Shown here: positions 8,604 through 17,231 of the stretch, piece by piece
How positions within the stretch are numbered: the stretch's first letter is position 1
How the letters are laid out: every line of letters begins with the position of its first letter
Origin: Chara braunii
Lineage: Eukaryota; Streptophyta; Charophyceae; Charales; Characeae
Assembly (NCBI GenBank): GCA_003427395.1
Contig: BFEA01000014.1
Location: 3,958,634-3,984,402, forward strand
Direction of reading: 5' to 3'
DNA length: 25,769 bases
Made by a program: the position numbers and the translations under genes
The notes under the pieces: model-generated
What the model saw: the letters and a program-made list of their open reading frames with translations, nothing else
Database searches by the model: none
Told to the model about the DNA's origin: nothing

Positions 8604-8684
8604 AGAAAACATGTTAAAATACAATCTTGTGGAACATGATGTGCATGTGCATCTTGAAATGGTGGATATGCAGACAATCACATG

Positions 8685-8798
8685 TTGCCTCTCGCACCTA
8701 TTGTAACTATTGCCTCTCGCACTCTATCTATTACTTCATACAAGTTGCCTCTCGCACCTATTGCAATGCCTCTCACACCTCTATCTACTACTTGTTTT
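8685..8798. repeat. 60-bp minisatellite, two units with internal sub-repeats
   Basis: TTGCCTCTCGCACCTATTG occurs at 8685 and again 60 bp later at 8745. Each 60-bp unit contains a second, shorter TGCCTCTCRCAC copy followed by TCTATCTAYTACTT. The second unit is slightly shortened. Non-coding. Confidence 0.75.
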
Positions 8799-9202
8799 TT
8801 GCTTCGAACGTTTTTCCGGAAACAACCCCTGTCTACTTTGCAATGTGCGGTTCAGTGGTTTAAATATTTCTCGCAACTCTGCGTGCGCTGTTTTCATTTA
8901 CGAAGGTGCAGTGTTAGGAAAAGACTATGCAAGTTACGAGTGTTTTCATTTCCACGTTGCGGTGACAAGAGTAAATATTCCGAATGGATGTTATGTATCT
9001 TGTCCATGCAAAGAAATGACACGCCGATGACCTTGCAAGTGTTTCGATCTCCGATGTTCATGCCAATGTCTTACAGTCCTATACATGCTCATGTCAAGGA
9101 GGGGATCGATGTTTGCGATGACAAGAGTGAATATTAAGAATCTATGTTATTGATTTGTCCATGCAAATGACAAGCCAGCATCCGTATTGTATCACCGCGC
9201 TG
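8799..9202. other. Intergenic stretch, nothing recognised
   Basis: Several plus-strand frames of 100-150 aa cross this region (for example 8682-9137 and 8710-9030) but they overlap each other in different frames and have simple composition from the minisatellite. ATTCCGAATGGATGTTATGT (8977-8996) and ATTAAGAATCTATGTTATTG (9132-9151) hint at a weak repeat. No gene is supported. Confidence 0.4.
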
Positions 9203-9506
9203 ATGGTGTGCATTCATGTTGTCCATCTAAATGAGAGTTCACTTCGACTTGTGGTGTGTACCCCGAGCAATCCGCTAGTTGTTCATGCAAATGTCCAAGA
9301 ACTAATAACCTGCGGGATCTGGAGTTCAATTCTGTTTCTTGAGTGCGAAACTCTGCTCGAAACAGATCCAAATCTAACAGGAAGTCCCGCCACAGACCAA
9401 GGTTCCCTTATAGCGCGTGGCCATCCGCACAGACCGCTGCTCAGTCACAAAGCCGCGATATCTGCGAATTGATTCGCTGTTCAACTAGTATCTGTCAATG
9501 CCTTTC

Positions 9507-9510
<4 letters not shown>

Positions 9511-9548
<38 letters not shown>
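9511..9548. repeat. (TC)19 microsatellite
   Basis: A pure TC run of 38 bp follows the anchor TCTGTCAATGCCTTTCCAGG. Confidence 0.95.
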
Positions 9549-9551
<3 letters not shown>

Positions 9552-9630
9552 CAGACCGCTGCTCAGTTACCAAACCGATATCTGCGAATTGATTCGTTGT
9601 TCAACTAGTATCTGTCAATGCCTTTCCAAG

Positions 9631-9654
9631 TCTCTCTCTCTCTCTCTCTCTCTC
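9631..9654. repeat. (TC)12 microsatellite
   Basis: A pure TC run of 24 bp follows the anchor TCTGTCAATGCCTTTCCAAG, a near-identical copy of the anchor before the first tract. Confidence 0.95.
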
Positions 9655-10400
9655 ACGAACAGTGCTATTGGCAATCAGCATCGAGAGCGAACGACTGTTT
9701 GCCACTTCTGTAAGGTGCTCTGTCGAACACCACTAACTCCCGAATCATTTGGTGTTCAACTACTATCTGTCAACCAGAGAAGGAGGTCCTTCCGGGAAGA
9801 TAAATGGTGGACACATTTATTGCAGGGGTACTGACGGGCAACTTGCCAAATGTCATGCACCTGGCTGGGTGTTCCGCCCGATCACATTGACAGGTTCAGT
9901 CCTTCAACTTGCAAGGTGTCGGGCGTCGGACCCCTGACCTTTTATGGAAAATAGGCACCACATACCCAACACGATGCCCTTTTGAATCGTGTACTGTCTG
10001 TCACAGCAACACTAAGCCAATGGTGTGCGTTCATGTTGTCCATCTAAATGAGAGTTCACTCCGACTTGTGGTGTGTACCCCGACAACACCACAAGCAATG
10101 TCCAAGAACTGCTAACCTGCGGGATCTGGAGTTCAATTCTGTTTCTTGAGGGCGAAACTCTGCTCGAAACAGATCCAAATCCAACAGGAAGTCCCACCAT
10201 AGACCATCAAACCTTCCCCCAGTGGCGGACTTCAGCATCCAAGACTACCCAACAACTGCTAACCTGCGGCAAGCAAATCCACACCCAGCATCAAGGTTCC
10301 CTTAGAGTGCGTGGCCATCCGCACGTCGACTGTTTGACACTTGTTGAAGGTGCTTTGTCACCAAACCGATATCTGCTCTGTCAATGTCTTTCTGGGTTAA

Positions 10401-10528
10401 NNNNNNNNNNNNNNNNNNNNNNNNNNNNNNNNNNNNNNNNNNNNNNNNNNNNNNNNNNNNNNNNNNNNNNNNNNNNNNNNNNNNNNNNNNNNNNNNNNNN
10501 NNNNNNNNNNNNNNNNNNNNNNNNNNNN
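10401..10528. other. Assembly gap (128 N)
   Basis: A run of N separates TCTGTCAATGTCTTTCTGGG from a long CT tract. The equivalent positions of copy 1 are CT microsatellites, so the unread sequence is probably mostly CT repeat; its real length is unknown. Open frames spanning it are meaningless. Confidence 0.95.

Positions 10529-10610
<82 letters not shown>
10529..10610. repeat. (CT)41 microsatellite beside the gap
   Basis: A pure CT run of 82 bp abuts the N gap and ends at CCCTGGAATC. It is the longest of three tracts in this duplication. Confidence 0.95.
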
Positions 10611-10614
<4 letters not shown>

Positions 10615-11127
10615 GGAATCAGATCTCGCATCAAGTTTTCCTAAGAGTGCTAATGACAATCCACACAGACAACCAATGACTCTTTCACACTTCTTCAAGC
10701 TTCTCGATCGCCAAACAGATCAAGAACCAGCATCAAGGCCCCCTAACAGTGCTCTTGGCAATCAACATCGACAGCGAACGACTGTTTGCCATTTCCTTAA
10801 GGTGCTCTGTCGAACACCACTAACTCCCGAATCATTCGGTGACACTGTTCAACTACTATTTGTAAATCGGAGAAGGAGCCTCAGGTCCTTCCGGGAAGAT
10901 AAATTGTGGACACAATTGTTGCAGGGGTACTGACGGGTTGCGGGTTCAACTTGCCAAATGTCGTGCACCAGCCTGGGTGTTCCGCCCGACCACAGTTGAC
11001 AGGTTCAGTCGATCAACTTGCAAGGTGTCGGGCGCCGGACCCCTGACCTTTTATGGAAAACAGGCACCACATACCCAACACGATGCCCTTTTGAATCGTG
11101 TACTGTCTGTCACAGCAACACTAAGCC

Positions 11128-11373
11128 AGGACAACATTGTCAAAGTGTCATACAAAGAGCCCCTGCCCTTTTTTTCACTGTGTTAATTCGCATTTAATAA
11201 TGACTATTCATGTATGAAGGGCTCAAAACGCCCCGTCGCAACATTTGCCATGTCAACACCTCATATATTGACCATTTAAAGTGTCGCATGATGCCCTATT
11301 GGGCCATGTACCGAGTGTTTATTCGCAGTCGAAATAGTTCACTTTTTGACAAAAAGTTCATTTTTTACGAAAT
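11128..11373. other. AT-richer spacer before the plus-strand ORF array
   Basis: The tandem duplication ends at about 11127. The next ~245 bases are AT-richer, with poly-T at 11168-11175 and the related pair TTCACTTTTTGAC (11338-11350) and TTCATTTTTTACG (11357-11369). If the downstream ORFs belong to a retroelement, an LTR edge would be expected around or upstream of here. None was recognised, and nothing here obviously matches 24411-25769. Confidence 0.35.
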
Positions 11374-12300
11374 GTGTATTTTGAGTTCACGATCCCTGCC
11401 CGGGGAGACTACATCGACGAACAGTTTGGGTGGAGGTCCGTTGTCATATCACCGGACATGTGGCTTTGGACTCATAGGGAAGTCCGGCCTGGCCAGGAGA
11501 GTGGCCTTGTGAGAGGTTACCTATACTTGGGGTTGGACGCGGCCAAGGAGGCTGCCCTGAGCCTCGTGACGACAGGTGAGAGCGACGCGATCAGCGTAGC
11601 CTTACGGTGTCTGCGAGACGAGGTCACCGCATTTCGAGCGGACGACGCGAGCGACGCATTGACGTTGTTCCACGGTCGACCTCCACTCTGTATTAAGAGC
11701 GAGCTCATGATAGCGCGAGACTGCTTTTTCCCATACGGCAGCACGTGTCTGAGAGCGGTGATCCCTGGTTTTATCGTGGATTATATCTTCGGGGGCATAG
11801 GTGGAGTTGTCGAGGCGTACTTAGCATTTTGAGATCTTGAGATCCTTGCCAGAGGGCACCGCGACCTTGACTTCGTGTTCTACTCCCTTGCGACCGGGGG
11901 ACTCCGTTGGGGGGACGAAAGGGTCCAGCTCATAGAGCTGATCCGCTCGGTAGATGACGACTGGCCTCTGGCTTTGTGCGTCTGGGACTGGCTGGATCGA
12001 GAGTTCCGAGCAGGCCCTGTGTACGTGACTTGCATAGGGAGTCTTTTCTCAGACGACTGAGGCAGCTGGTGGAGTGAGGACGCAGGACGACCTCTGATAT
12101 ACAGCCATCAACTGACACGGTACTATCAGGCTATAGGACAGGCTCCATATCGCGTCGAGGACGAGTTCGACGACGAGGGGTGGGAACGTGAGGACACCGA
12201 GGACGTGTGGGAGCCTGACTGGGACGACTCTGACTCGGAGGAGGAGGTGGACGTTACTGACGCCCACTTCCCTATGATAGGGGTCGCCGTCCGGACTTAG
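11374..12300 (+). pseudogene. Module A, copy 1: unrecognised protein, degenerate
   Basis: One plus-strand frame runs from about 11374 to TAG 12298-12300, about 308 codons, broken only by TGA 11830-11832 and TGA 12058-12060. The true start is unclear; 11374 is GTG. The sequence has 'GGVVEAYLAF' before the first stop, 'RVQLIELIRS' and 'WDWLDREFRAGP' in the middle, and an Asp/Glu-rich tail. By eye it aligns with the ORF at 12386-13497: 'RVQLIELIRS' with 'GLQLIEFMRA', and 'LTRYYQAIGQAP' with 'LEEHYQRIYPER' before an acidic tail in both. TGA 12058 lies in a Trp-rich setting (Asp-Asp-stop-Gly-Ser-Trp-Trp), so TGG-to-TGA is likely there. No domain family is recognised. Confidence 0.5.
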
Positions 12301-12385
12301 GAGGCAGCACACGGACGAGACGTGCTAGGAGTGGTGACAGAGAGGGAGTAGTGATTAGCGTCGGCCAGTAGCTATAGGCGATTCA

Positions 12386-13497
12386 ATGGTAGAGCAGGTG
12401 GATAGAGAGGAGCTCGCGATCGGCAGTGCCAGATGGCCCAAACCCCTTGAGACAGTGGAGCCTGACATGTTAGAGTTCGATCTACCGGCGAGGAGTGTGG
12501 CTGAGCCCAGGCTCCATTCCGTTTGGAGATCGATACAGTTGGGGCTGGACGTGCACCTGTGGGCATATGCAGTAGAGCCATATCAGCAGAATGCTCAGCG
12601 CTGGCGGGCACCAGGGACGACAAGTATTGAGGTCATAGGACATATTTATTACTCGCGCTCGGTGAGTGCTACGGCCTATTTTGAGGGCTTAGTGCATGTT
12701 TTTTGGCGTTGTGAGCAGGAGGCTAGGGTGATCCTATCCGGGATGGTAGATAGCCATCGTGCTGATAGAGAGGGATTGCACGGTCCGATTGGCGAGTCAA
12801 GGACGACCCTCTGGATCGGGGGAACTTTTCCTCTCCCCACAGTACGAGTGCGAGTGAGACTCCCAATACTTGTGGTAGAGGAACTCTGGGGCCTCACTCA
12901 CATCGCTGAGACGTATTCTGCTAGTCTTGAGTTAGACAGATTCAGGAGAGGACTAACAGACCGTGATTGGATCGCATACGCTCAGTTCATCGGAGGACCG
13001 CTCACAGAAGAGAGAGGGCTTCAGCTCATAGAGTTTATGCGAGCTCTAGCGCCCACAGGAGATCATGACTCCTTCTACCCCCATCAACCCTTAGAGTTCT
13101 GGCTAGCCTTAGAGAGGGACGTCCAGAGGCCTGTGGATTATCTGGAGGGTCTGGGCGTGCTCCTGAGCGAGAAACGCGCTGACAGGCCCGCCCCACTTAT
13201 TTCGTCCTGGAGCTTGAGGAGCATTATCAACGGATATACCCAGAGAGAGAGGACCTTGGGTGGTATGCCGAGATCAGAGAGTGGGAGGCCATAGATGATA
13301 TAGAGCCTTGCGGAGATCGAGATCAGGGTTGGGGAGATCTAGCTCGGGTCGATAGAGAGGAGCAGATAGGTGGAGAGGCGCTGTTAGACGGCGGTTGGGG
13401 ACATCTCCTTCAGGCCGAGGGGCAGGAGGACATCCCATGGGGCCAGAGGGTAGATGAAGACGGAGATGAGGATATGCCGGATGCGAGAGACGACTAG
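12386..13497 (+). pseudogene. Module A, copy 2: unrecognised protein with a late frameshift
   Basis: An ATG at 12386 opens a frame of 302 codons. Near 13190-13198 the coding signal moves to another plus-strand frame, which continues with 'YFVLELEEHYQRIYPERED' and an acidic tail to TAG 13495-13497. The moved frame matches the tail of copy 1, so a one-base indel near 13190 is likely. Features include 'HIYYSRSVSATAYFEGLVHV', 'VRLPILVVEELWGL' and 'GPLTEERGLQLIEFMRA'. The last two correspond to 'MVLPRFVIEQTYG' and 'GPLDKDTRRDLIDA' in copy 3. This is the best preserved of the three copies. Function unknown; mixed strand-helix character is suggested by the residue pattern only. Confidence 0.5.
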
Positions 13498-13584
13498 AGG
13501 CAGGGCATATTTGGGCGTAGCATAGAGAGGGGAGTAGTGGGGTGTCAGTTGGTAGACACAGGGAGATAAATTTAGACAATAGAG

Positions 13585-13785
13585 ATGACAGACAGAGACA
13601 CAGTGAGAGTGACCCTTTCCTTGAGACGAGATAGGGTAAGGGGTTGGGAAGAAGAGGCGATGGACGATGTTGCGCACCGGATCAGACTCATGACCGAGCA
13701 TGCCCTGGAGATACGGAGGGGCCAGAGATATGTTGAGTATACCATCTACTTCCATGAAGCTGACGGGAGAGTGCACAACACCTAG
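13585..13785 (+). CDS. Module C, copy 1: small unrecognised protein
   Basis: A 66-codon frame starts with ATG 13585 and ends with TAG 13783-13785. The pattern is a strand-like 'TVRVTLSLRR', a helix-like 'WEEEAMDDVAHRIRLM' and a second strand-like 'RYVEYTIYFHE'. The same three-part pattern occurs in the ORFs at 15113 and 15498. No family is recognised. It follows module A copy 2 by about 90 bases and precedes a module E remnant, the same order as in the second block. Confidence 0.4.
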   Translation: MTDRDTVRVTLSLRRDRVRGWEEEAMDDVAHRIRLMTEHALEIRRGQRYVEYTIYFHEADGRVHNT

Positions 13786-13787
13786 TC

Positions 13788-13895
13788 GACTATTTTGAGC
13801 CTGAGTGGTAGAGTTATCTGAGAAGGTGGCGGCGTCATAAGATAGAGTGCGTGGAAAAGGACTAAGAGAAACAGACATTGAGAGGGTTCAGCGTA
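13788..13895 (+). pseudogene. Module E, copy 1 remnant
   Basis: Beyond the module C stop, a plus-strand frame from 13795 carries 'SYLRRWRRHKIECVEKD' after a TAG. This matches 'DFFRRWRLKFMESVKRR' in the ORF at 15876-16214. It is too short and broken to be a gene, but its place between modules C and D is the same as in the downstream block. Confidence 0.35.
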
Positions 13896-13900
13896 GGACG

Positions 13901-14431
13901 ATGAGTATGAGTGAGCTGGAGGAAGAAAGGTAGAGAAGATGGTGAAGACTGCAGATGGATAGGCATGCGATCTCCTTTAGACGAGTTTACTGGTATCAGC
14001 TGCTCGCCGAAGGGCGGAGGCCTACGAAAGAGGAAATGGTAATGTCATACTATCCCTGAACAGAAGGACAAGGAGAAAATTTTTCCCGTATGAACTGGTT
14101 GTGTACGACTACGTCCAGGGAGGAGGCCCCGACCCTTGGCGGGTATATGTTCTTACTTATCACTTTACTAACTTGGACGAGTACGATGTGCGAGGTTACA
14201 TTCCTGACCAGGGTAGAAAGGAATCTGAGTGTAAAGGCGTGAAAGAGTTATGCTAGATTGATGGTAGGAGAAGTAGTAAGATGACAACAGGAGGGAAAGG
14301 TAGTCAGTTGGGATACGGGGGTCAGGGTATTCGAAGGCATTCCAAAGCCTCCAGTTATAGGAAGAAACTTATCTAGGTATGAGTGGCACGAGATGATAGA
14401 GTTAGTTACTCGAACCAGAGATCAAAGGTAA
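13901..14431 (+). pseudogene. Module D, copy 1: unrecognised protein, frameshifted
   Basis: Three plus-strand segments in different frames together align with the intact-looking ORF at 16737-17231. The first (from ATG 13901) holds 'LLAEGRRPTKEEM', matching 'FLSGNKPSDKEL'. The second (from 14080) holds 'FPYELVVYDYV' and 'RVYVLTYHF', matching 'IPYEVVTYELV' and 'RLYIITVQF'. The third (frame ending TAA 14429-14431) holds 'KVVSWDTGVRVFEGIPKPPV', matching 'KVIWSTQITLFQGLPIPPV'. TGA 14240-14242 aligns with the Trp of 'DRCWERA' in the other copy, so the change TGG to TGA is directly visible by comparison. Other stops (in the first segment and at 14282-14284) and two frame changes make this a pseudogene. 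Confidence 0.55.
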
Positions 14432-14444
14432 TTTGGATGGAGTG

Positions 14445-15086
14445 ATGAGGAACGAATCGGATGTATGGTTGACGTATGTGTTCATACGAGGAACAAAGTC
14501 TCGTAGAGTGAGAGATTACGACACTTGGCTGACGAAATTTTTTTTTTTGTGGACGGTGATTACTGAAGACCAAGTATTTCCTCGACGAGTGAAGGGTATA
14601 GGACATTTTGTGTTTGATGAGGCGCAAGATATAGAGATAGGGCTGACACTTGTAGGCGTTAGTAGAACCTGGTGGAAGTACGAGGTCTTAGAAGAGGCGA
14701 TAGTGAGACGACGACTAACGCGCACTGCTAGAGGTAGACTTTTTACCACGTGGATCATGGTTGGGCCTCCCCCACAGCTTTACCATCCGATAGGGAGCTG
14801 GCGGATGGTCTTACCTAGGTTTGTTATAGAACAAACTTACGGGAGTGTGGACTGCTTGAGGAAAGCAGTCGATCACACTCTGCGCCCGCTATTGCTGGGA
14901 CTAGAGCCTCGATTCCGAGAAGCATACTACTCAGTCTGCGTAAGGTGGGGGCCTCTGGATAAGGACACGCGAAGAGACTTGATTGACGCTACCTGTTGGG
15001 TGGATTGGTTGAGACCTGCAGATCTAATTAACTATTGTCGAAGGCGCGCAGAAGACAAGTACGTCGAGCTGGAGGACCTGAGATAG
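14445..15086 (+). CDS. Module A, copy 3: unrecognised protein
   Basis: The frame is open from 14433 (TTG); the first ATG is 14445, and it ends at TAG 15084-15086. It directly follows module D copy 1, whose stop is at 14429. The protein, about 213 aa, has 'YDTWLTKFFFLWTVI', encoded partly by a T9 run at 14539-14547, then 'GHFVFDEAQDIEIGLTLVGV', 'VLPRFVIEQTYG' and 'WGPLDKDTRRDLIDATCW'. The last two align with the equivalent parts of module A copy 2. It lacks the acidic tail. No domain is recognised. Because its paralogues are decayed, this may be the remains of a longer protein. Confidence 0.45.
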   Translation: MRNESDVWLTYVFIRGTKSRRVRDYDTWLTKFFFLWTVITEDQVFPRRVKGIGHFVFDEAQDIEIGLTLVGVSRTWWKYEVLEEAIVRRRLTRTARGRLFTTWIMVGPPPQLYHPIGSWRMVLPRFVIEQTYGSVDCLRKAVDHTLRPLLLGLEPRFREAYYSVCVRWGPLDKDTRRDLIDATCWVDWLRPADLINYCRRRAEDKYVELEDLR

Positions 15087-15112
15087 TTGTTCGTGCATAA
15101 CGAGCAGGAGGG

Positions 15113-15394
15113 ATGCCCGGACGTGTGACTGCAGGGATTAGAGTGAGCAGGCAATTAGTGAACGAGGGTTTCACGATTACAGTCCTACTTAGAGCTGACA
15201 TAGACGACAACCTAACAGAGCAGGAAAGTTTCCTGCAAGCCAGGGAATTTATCCAAGAATACAGACCAGGAGTTCTAGAATGCGTAACTTTTCAGACCAA
15301 GATAACGTATGAAGTGATGGTGTGGTCAGCAGGGTACCTACGCGCTGAGTTGTTCTTGGATGAGACGGTAACAGAAGCTAGGAGTAGGGCATGA
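15113..15394 (+). CDS. Module C, copy 2: small unrecognised protein
   Basis: ATG 15113 opens a 93-codon frame ending in TGA 15392-15394. The order is a strand-like 'GFTITVLLRADI', a helix-like 'ESFLQAREFIQEYRPGVLE', a strand-like 'KITYEVMVW' and a tail 'LFLDETVTEARSRA'. It aligns along its length with the next ORF: 'REFIQEYRPGVLE' with 'AENVI-stop-EQRPGALR', 'KITYEVMVW' with 'WVVYEVIVC', and 'DETVTEARSRA' with 'GETPAEARSNM'. The two are clear tandem duplicates. Function unknown. Confidence 0.5.
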   Translation: MPGRVTAGIRVSRQLVNEGFTITVLLRADIDDNLTEQESFLQAREFIQEYRPGVLECVTFQTKITYEVMVWSAGYLRAELFLDETVTEARSRA

Positions 15395-15497
15395 TTACCC
15401 TGTCATGACAGAGCACGAGCAGCAGTTGTATAGGTATAGACCTCGAGCTTCATATTCACTCCGGTGGGACCACAGGGGATCTGACTCCTGAAGGAAT

Positions 15498-15836
15498 GTG
15501 AGCGAGAGGAACCCCCAAGTAGCAACTCGAGGAATTGAGACGAGGAGTCTCTCTCCTCGGCGACGTCTTCCCTACGCTCGGGTTGTCTCTAGGCAATTAG
15601 CGTGTGACAACGAGACCTTACAGATTCTCTTGAAGGTGAGCATAGAAGAAGAACTGTCAGACAACGAGTTCAAAGAACTTGCAGAAAACGTCATATGAGA
15701 ACAAAGACCTGGTGCCTTGAGGGAGTTGACGACACAGAGCTGGGTAGTATATGAGGTGATCGTATGTGTTAAAAGAAAAGTGCGCTTGGAGATAATTCCA
15801 GGCGAGACACCTGCGGAGGCTCGGAGCAATATGTGA
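15498..15836 (+). pseudogene. Module C, copy 3: small unrecognised protein with internal TGA
   Basis: The frame is open from GTG 15498 and ends at TGA 15834-15836, interrupted by TGA 15696-15698. After that stop the frame continues with 'EQRPGALRELTTQSWVVYEV', which matches the equivalent part of the copy at 15113-15394. The stop aligns with Gln (CAA) there, so this site needs more than one change from that codon; CGA is a possible intermediate. Downstream, the same frame runs on through further stops into modules E, F and D (to 17231). Confidence 0.5.
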
Positions 15837-15875
15837 TAGAAGTTCAAGGAAAAGAGGAGAGATGGATCGCAAAAG

Positions 15876-16214
15876 ATGGAAGATCTAGAAGGAAGGAAAA
15901 AGAGAATAGAAGAGCGCATTATTAAACCAGTGGCAGAAAGGGTTGAGGAACTCACCCTCAAGATTCAGGACTGCGGGCCCAACAAGAGAAAGAGTGAGCT
16001 GCACAAAATAGAAGGTGCGGCGAATGCCCTAAGAAGACTTTTTATAAAGGACAAAGATTTCTTTAGGAGATGGAGGCTAAAATTTATGGAGAGTGTCAAG
16101 AGAAGAAGTTATAGGAACGAGGGATCACTTGAGTCGACAGAAAGGAAAGAAGAGTTGATAGAGACTGCAACGTCGGGTGAAAAGAAGGATGTTGCTGGGG
16201 GTGACAAAGAATGA
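15876..16214 (+). CDS. Module E, copy 2: Lys/Glu-rich unrecognised protein
   Basis: ATG 15876 opens a 112-codon frame ending in TGA 16212-16214. The product is highly charged and probably helical, with 'GRKKRIEERIIKPVAERVEEL' near the start, 'RRWRLKFMESVKRR' around residues 65-78 and a Glu/Lys tail. A remnant of the second motif is at about 13800-13870. Coiled coil is possible but not certain. It is in the same frame as the preceding and following modules. Confidence 0.4.
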   Translation: MEDLEGRKKRIEERIIKPVAERVEELTLKIQDCGPNKRKSELHKIEGAANALRRLFIKDKDFFRRWRLKFMESVKRRSYRNEGSLESTERKEELIETATSGEKKDVAGGDKE

Positions 16215-16223
16215 AAAGGGAGA

Positions 16224-16727
16224 ATGAGCTTCGAGAGATGCTCTATGCGAGTTTTGGAAAGGTTGGACGGACCAACCGTCTGTGTGAGAATACAGTTGGA
16301 GTAACTAGAAAGGCTCACTGTGGTCGAGGAAGTGGAGAGCACTAGAGAAGCAGTTCAAAAGACGCGGGTGACGTGACTCTGGGTAGGAGAGGGGAGTGCA
16401 CAACTAATCTACTATTCGTTGCACTTGTCCCCCTACGATGGAGTGACCCTGAGTAGAGAGTGGCGCAAGTCTCCTACTAAAGCCGATAGACTTCTAAGGA
16501 GTGAGGCGGAAGTGTCAGGGGATTTTGCAAAGGTCATAGTAAAAAGTTCGGTTCTAAGAATCCTCAAAGCACACGACCAGTACCAGAGTGAGTTTCTTTG
16601 GACCCTGGCAGAGATTGAAGATTTTGGGGACATAGACGATTTTGAGGCATTCTATCAGTACTCGGAGGAGTCCGCGGAGAGGATATTGGTAGCCCTAGCC
16701 TTGGTGGACATGGAGTGCTCGGGGTAG
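16224..16727 (+). pseudogene. Module C-like head plus unique acidic segment (F)
   Basis: From ATG 16224 one frame runs to TAG 16725-16727, broken by TAA 16302-16304 and TGA 16374-16376. The first part ('TVCVRIQLE', then 'LTVVEEVESTREAVQKT', then 'AQLIYYSLHL') repeats the strand-helix-strand pattern of module C. The rest, from about 16419, is an uninterrupted acidic segment with 'FLWTLAEIEDFGDIDDFEAF' and no recognised paralogue. After the TAG the same frame enters module D copy 2 within 12 bases. The stops fit CAA/CAG-to-TAA/TAG and CGA/TGG-to-TGA changes but no paralogue proves it. Confidence 0.4.
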
Positions 16728-16736
16728 GCCATAGGA

Positions 16737-17231
16737 ATGAGAGAAGGAAGGGCCGTCTCTGAACGAGAACTAGAGGCTAGGAGAGAGAGGTTTCTTTCGG
16801 GCAACAAACCTTCAGACAAGGAGTTAGCGGGAGTCTGAGAGCAGTTGAGTTTCTTGGGGCGAAGAGAAGTGATTCCGTACGAAGTAGTGACATATGAGTT
16901 AGTGGACAGTGGTTGGGAACAGATACGCCTTTACATTATCACAGTCCAGTTCGTCTCCATTGAGGTGTACGATATTAGGATTTACCTCCCAGCAGAGCGA
17001 GAGTGCGACTTGATTTACGACCGGTGCTGGGAGCGTGCGGTAGAAGTGATTGAGAGTGAGCGGGATAAGTTCCAAGCACTAGATAAGAAGGTAATCTGGA
17101 GTACCCAGATAACACTCTTTCAAGGGTTGCCCATACCTCCTGTACTGCATCAGGTGATTCAAGGGAGGAGCAATAAGGCAGTGGTTGGTTTAGTGCTTCA
17201 ATACTTTAAGTTTGATGGCCGTACGGGGTGA
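16737..17231 (+). pseudogene. Module D, copy 2: unrecognised protein with one internal TGA
   Basis: ATG 16737 opens a frame that continues to TGA 17229-17231, about 164 codons, with a single interruption at TGA 16836-16838. It has 'VIPYEVVTYELVDSGWEQIR', 'YDIRIYLPAERE', 'DRCWERAVEVIES' and 'KVIWSTQITLFQGLPIPPV'. All of these have counterparts in the frameshifted copy at 13901-14431. The internal stop lies in a helix-like context (Gly-Val-stop-Glu-Gln-Leu), where a Trp or Arg codon could have been. No protein family is recognised. Its end overlaps the start of the next small ORF by 17 bases. Confidence 0.5.

Larger units (their letters stand above)
9203..11127. repeat. Large tandem duplication (about 0.82 kb and 1.11 kb copies)
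   Basis: Copy 1 is about 9203-10019 and copy 2 about 10020-11127. They share the head TGGTGTGCRTTCATGTTGTC, a middle with CT microsatellites, and a long, well-conserved tail (9660-10019 versus 10745-11127) ending CACAGCAACACTAAGCCA. Copy 2 is longer because of small insertions, the N gap and a longer CT tract. Inside copy 1 a ~120-bp segment is itself duplicated (9428-9548 and 9549-9654), each time ending in a CT tract. Open frames through the copies are not kept between them. Non-coding satellite-like DNA. Confidence 0.85.

Noticed and set aside
10073-10933. Long frames with Leu-Ser or Arg-Glu repeats across the N gap
   Set aside because: They are products of the CT microsatellite and unknown bases, not genes.
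13991-13999. TGGTATCAG, like the tRNA-iMet primer-binding site of plant retroelements
   Set aside because: Only nine bases match, it lies within a module D coding segment, and no LTR end precedes it.
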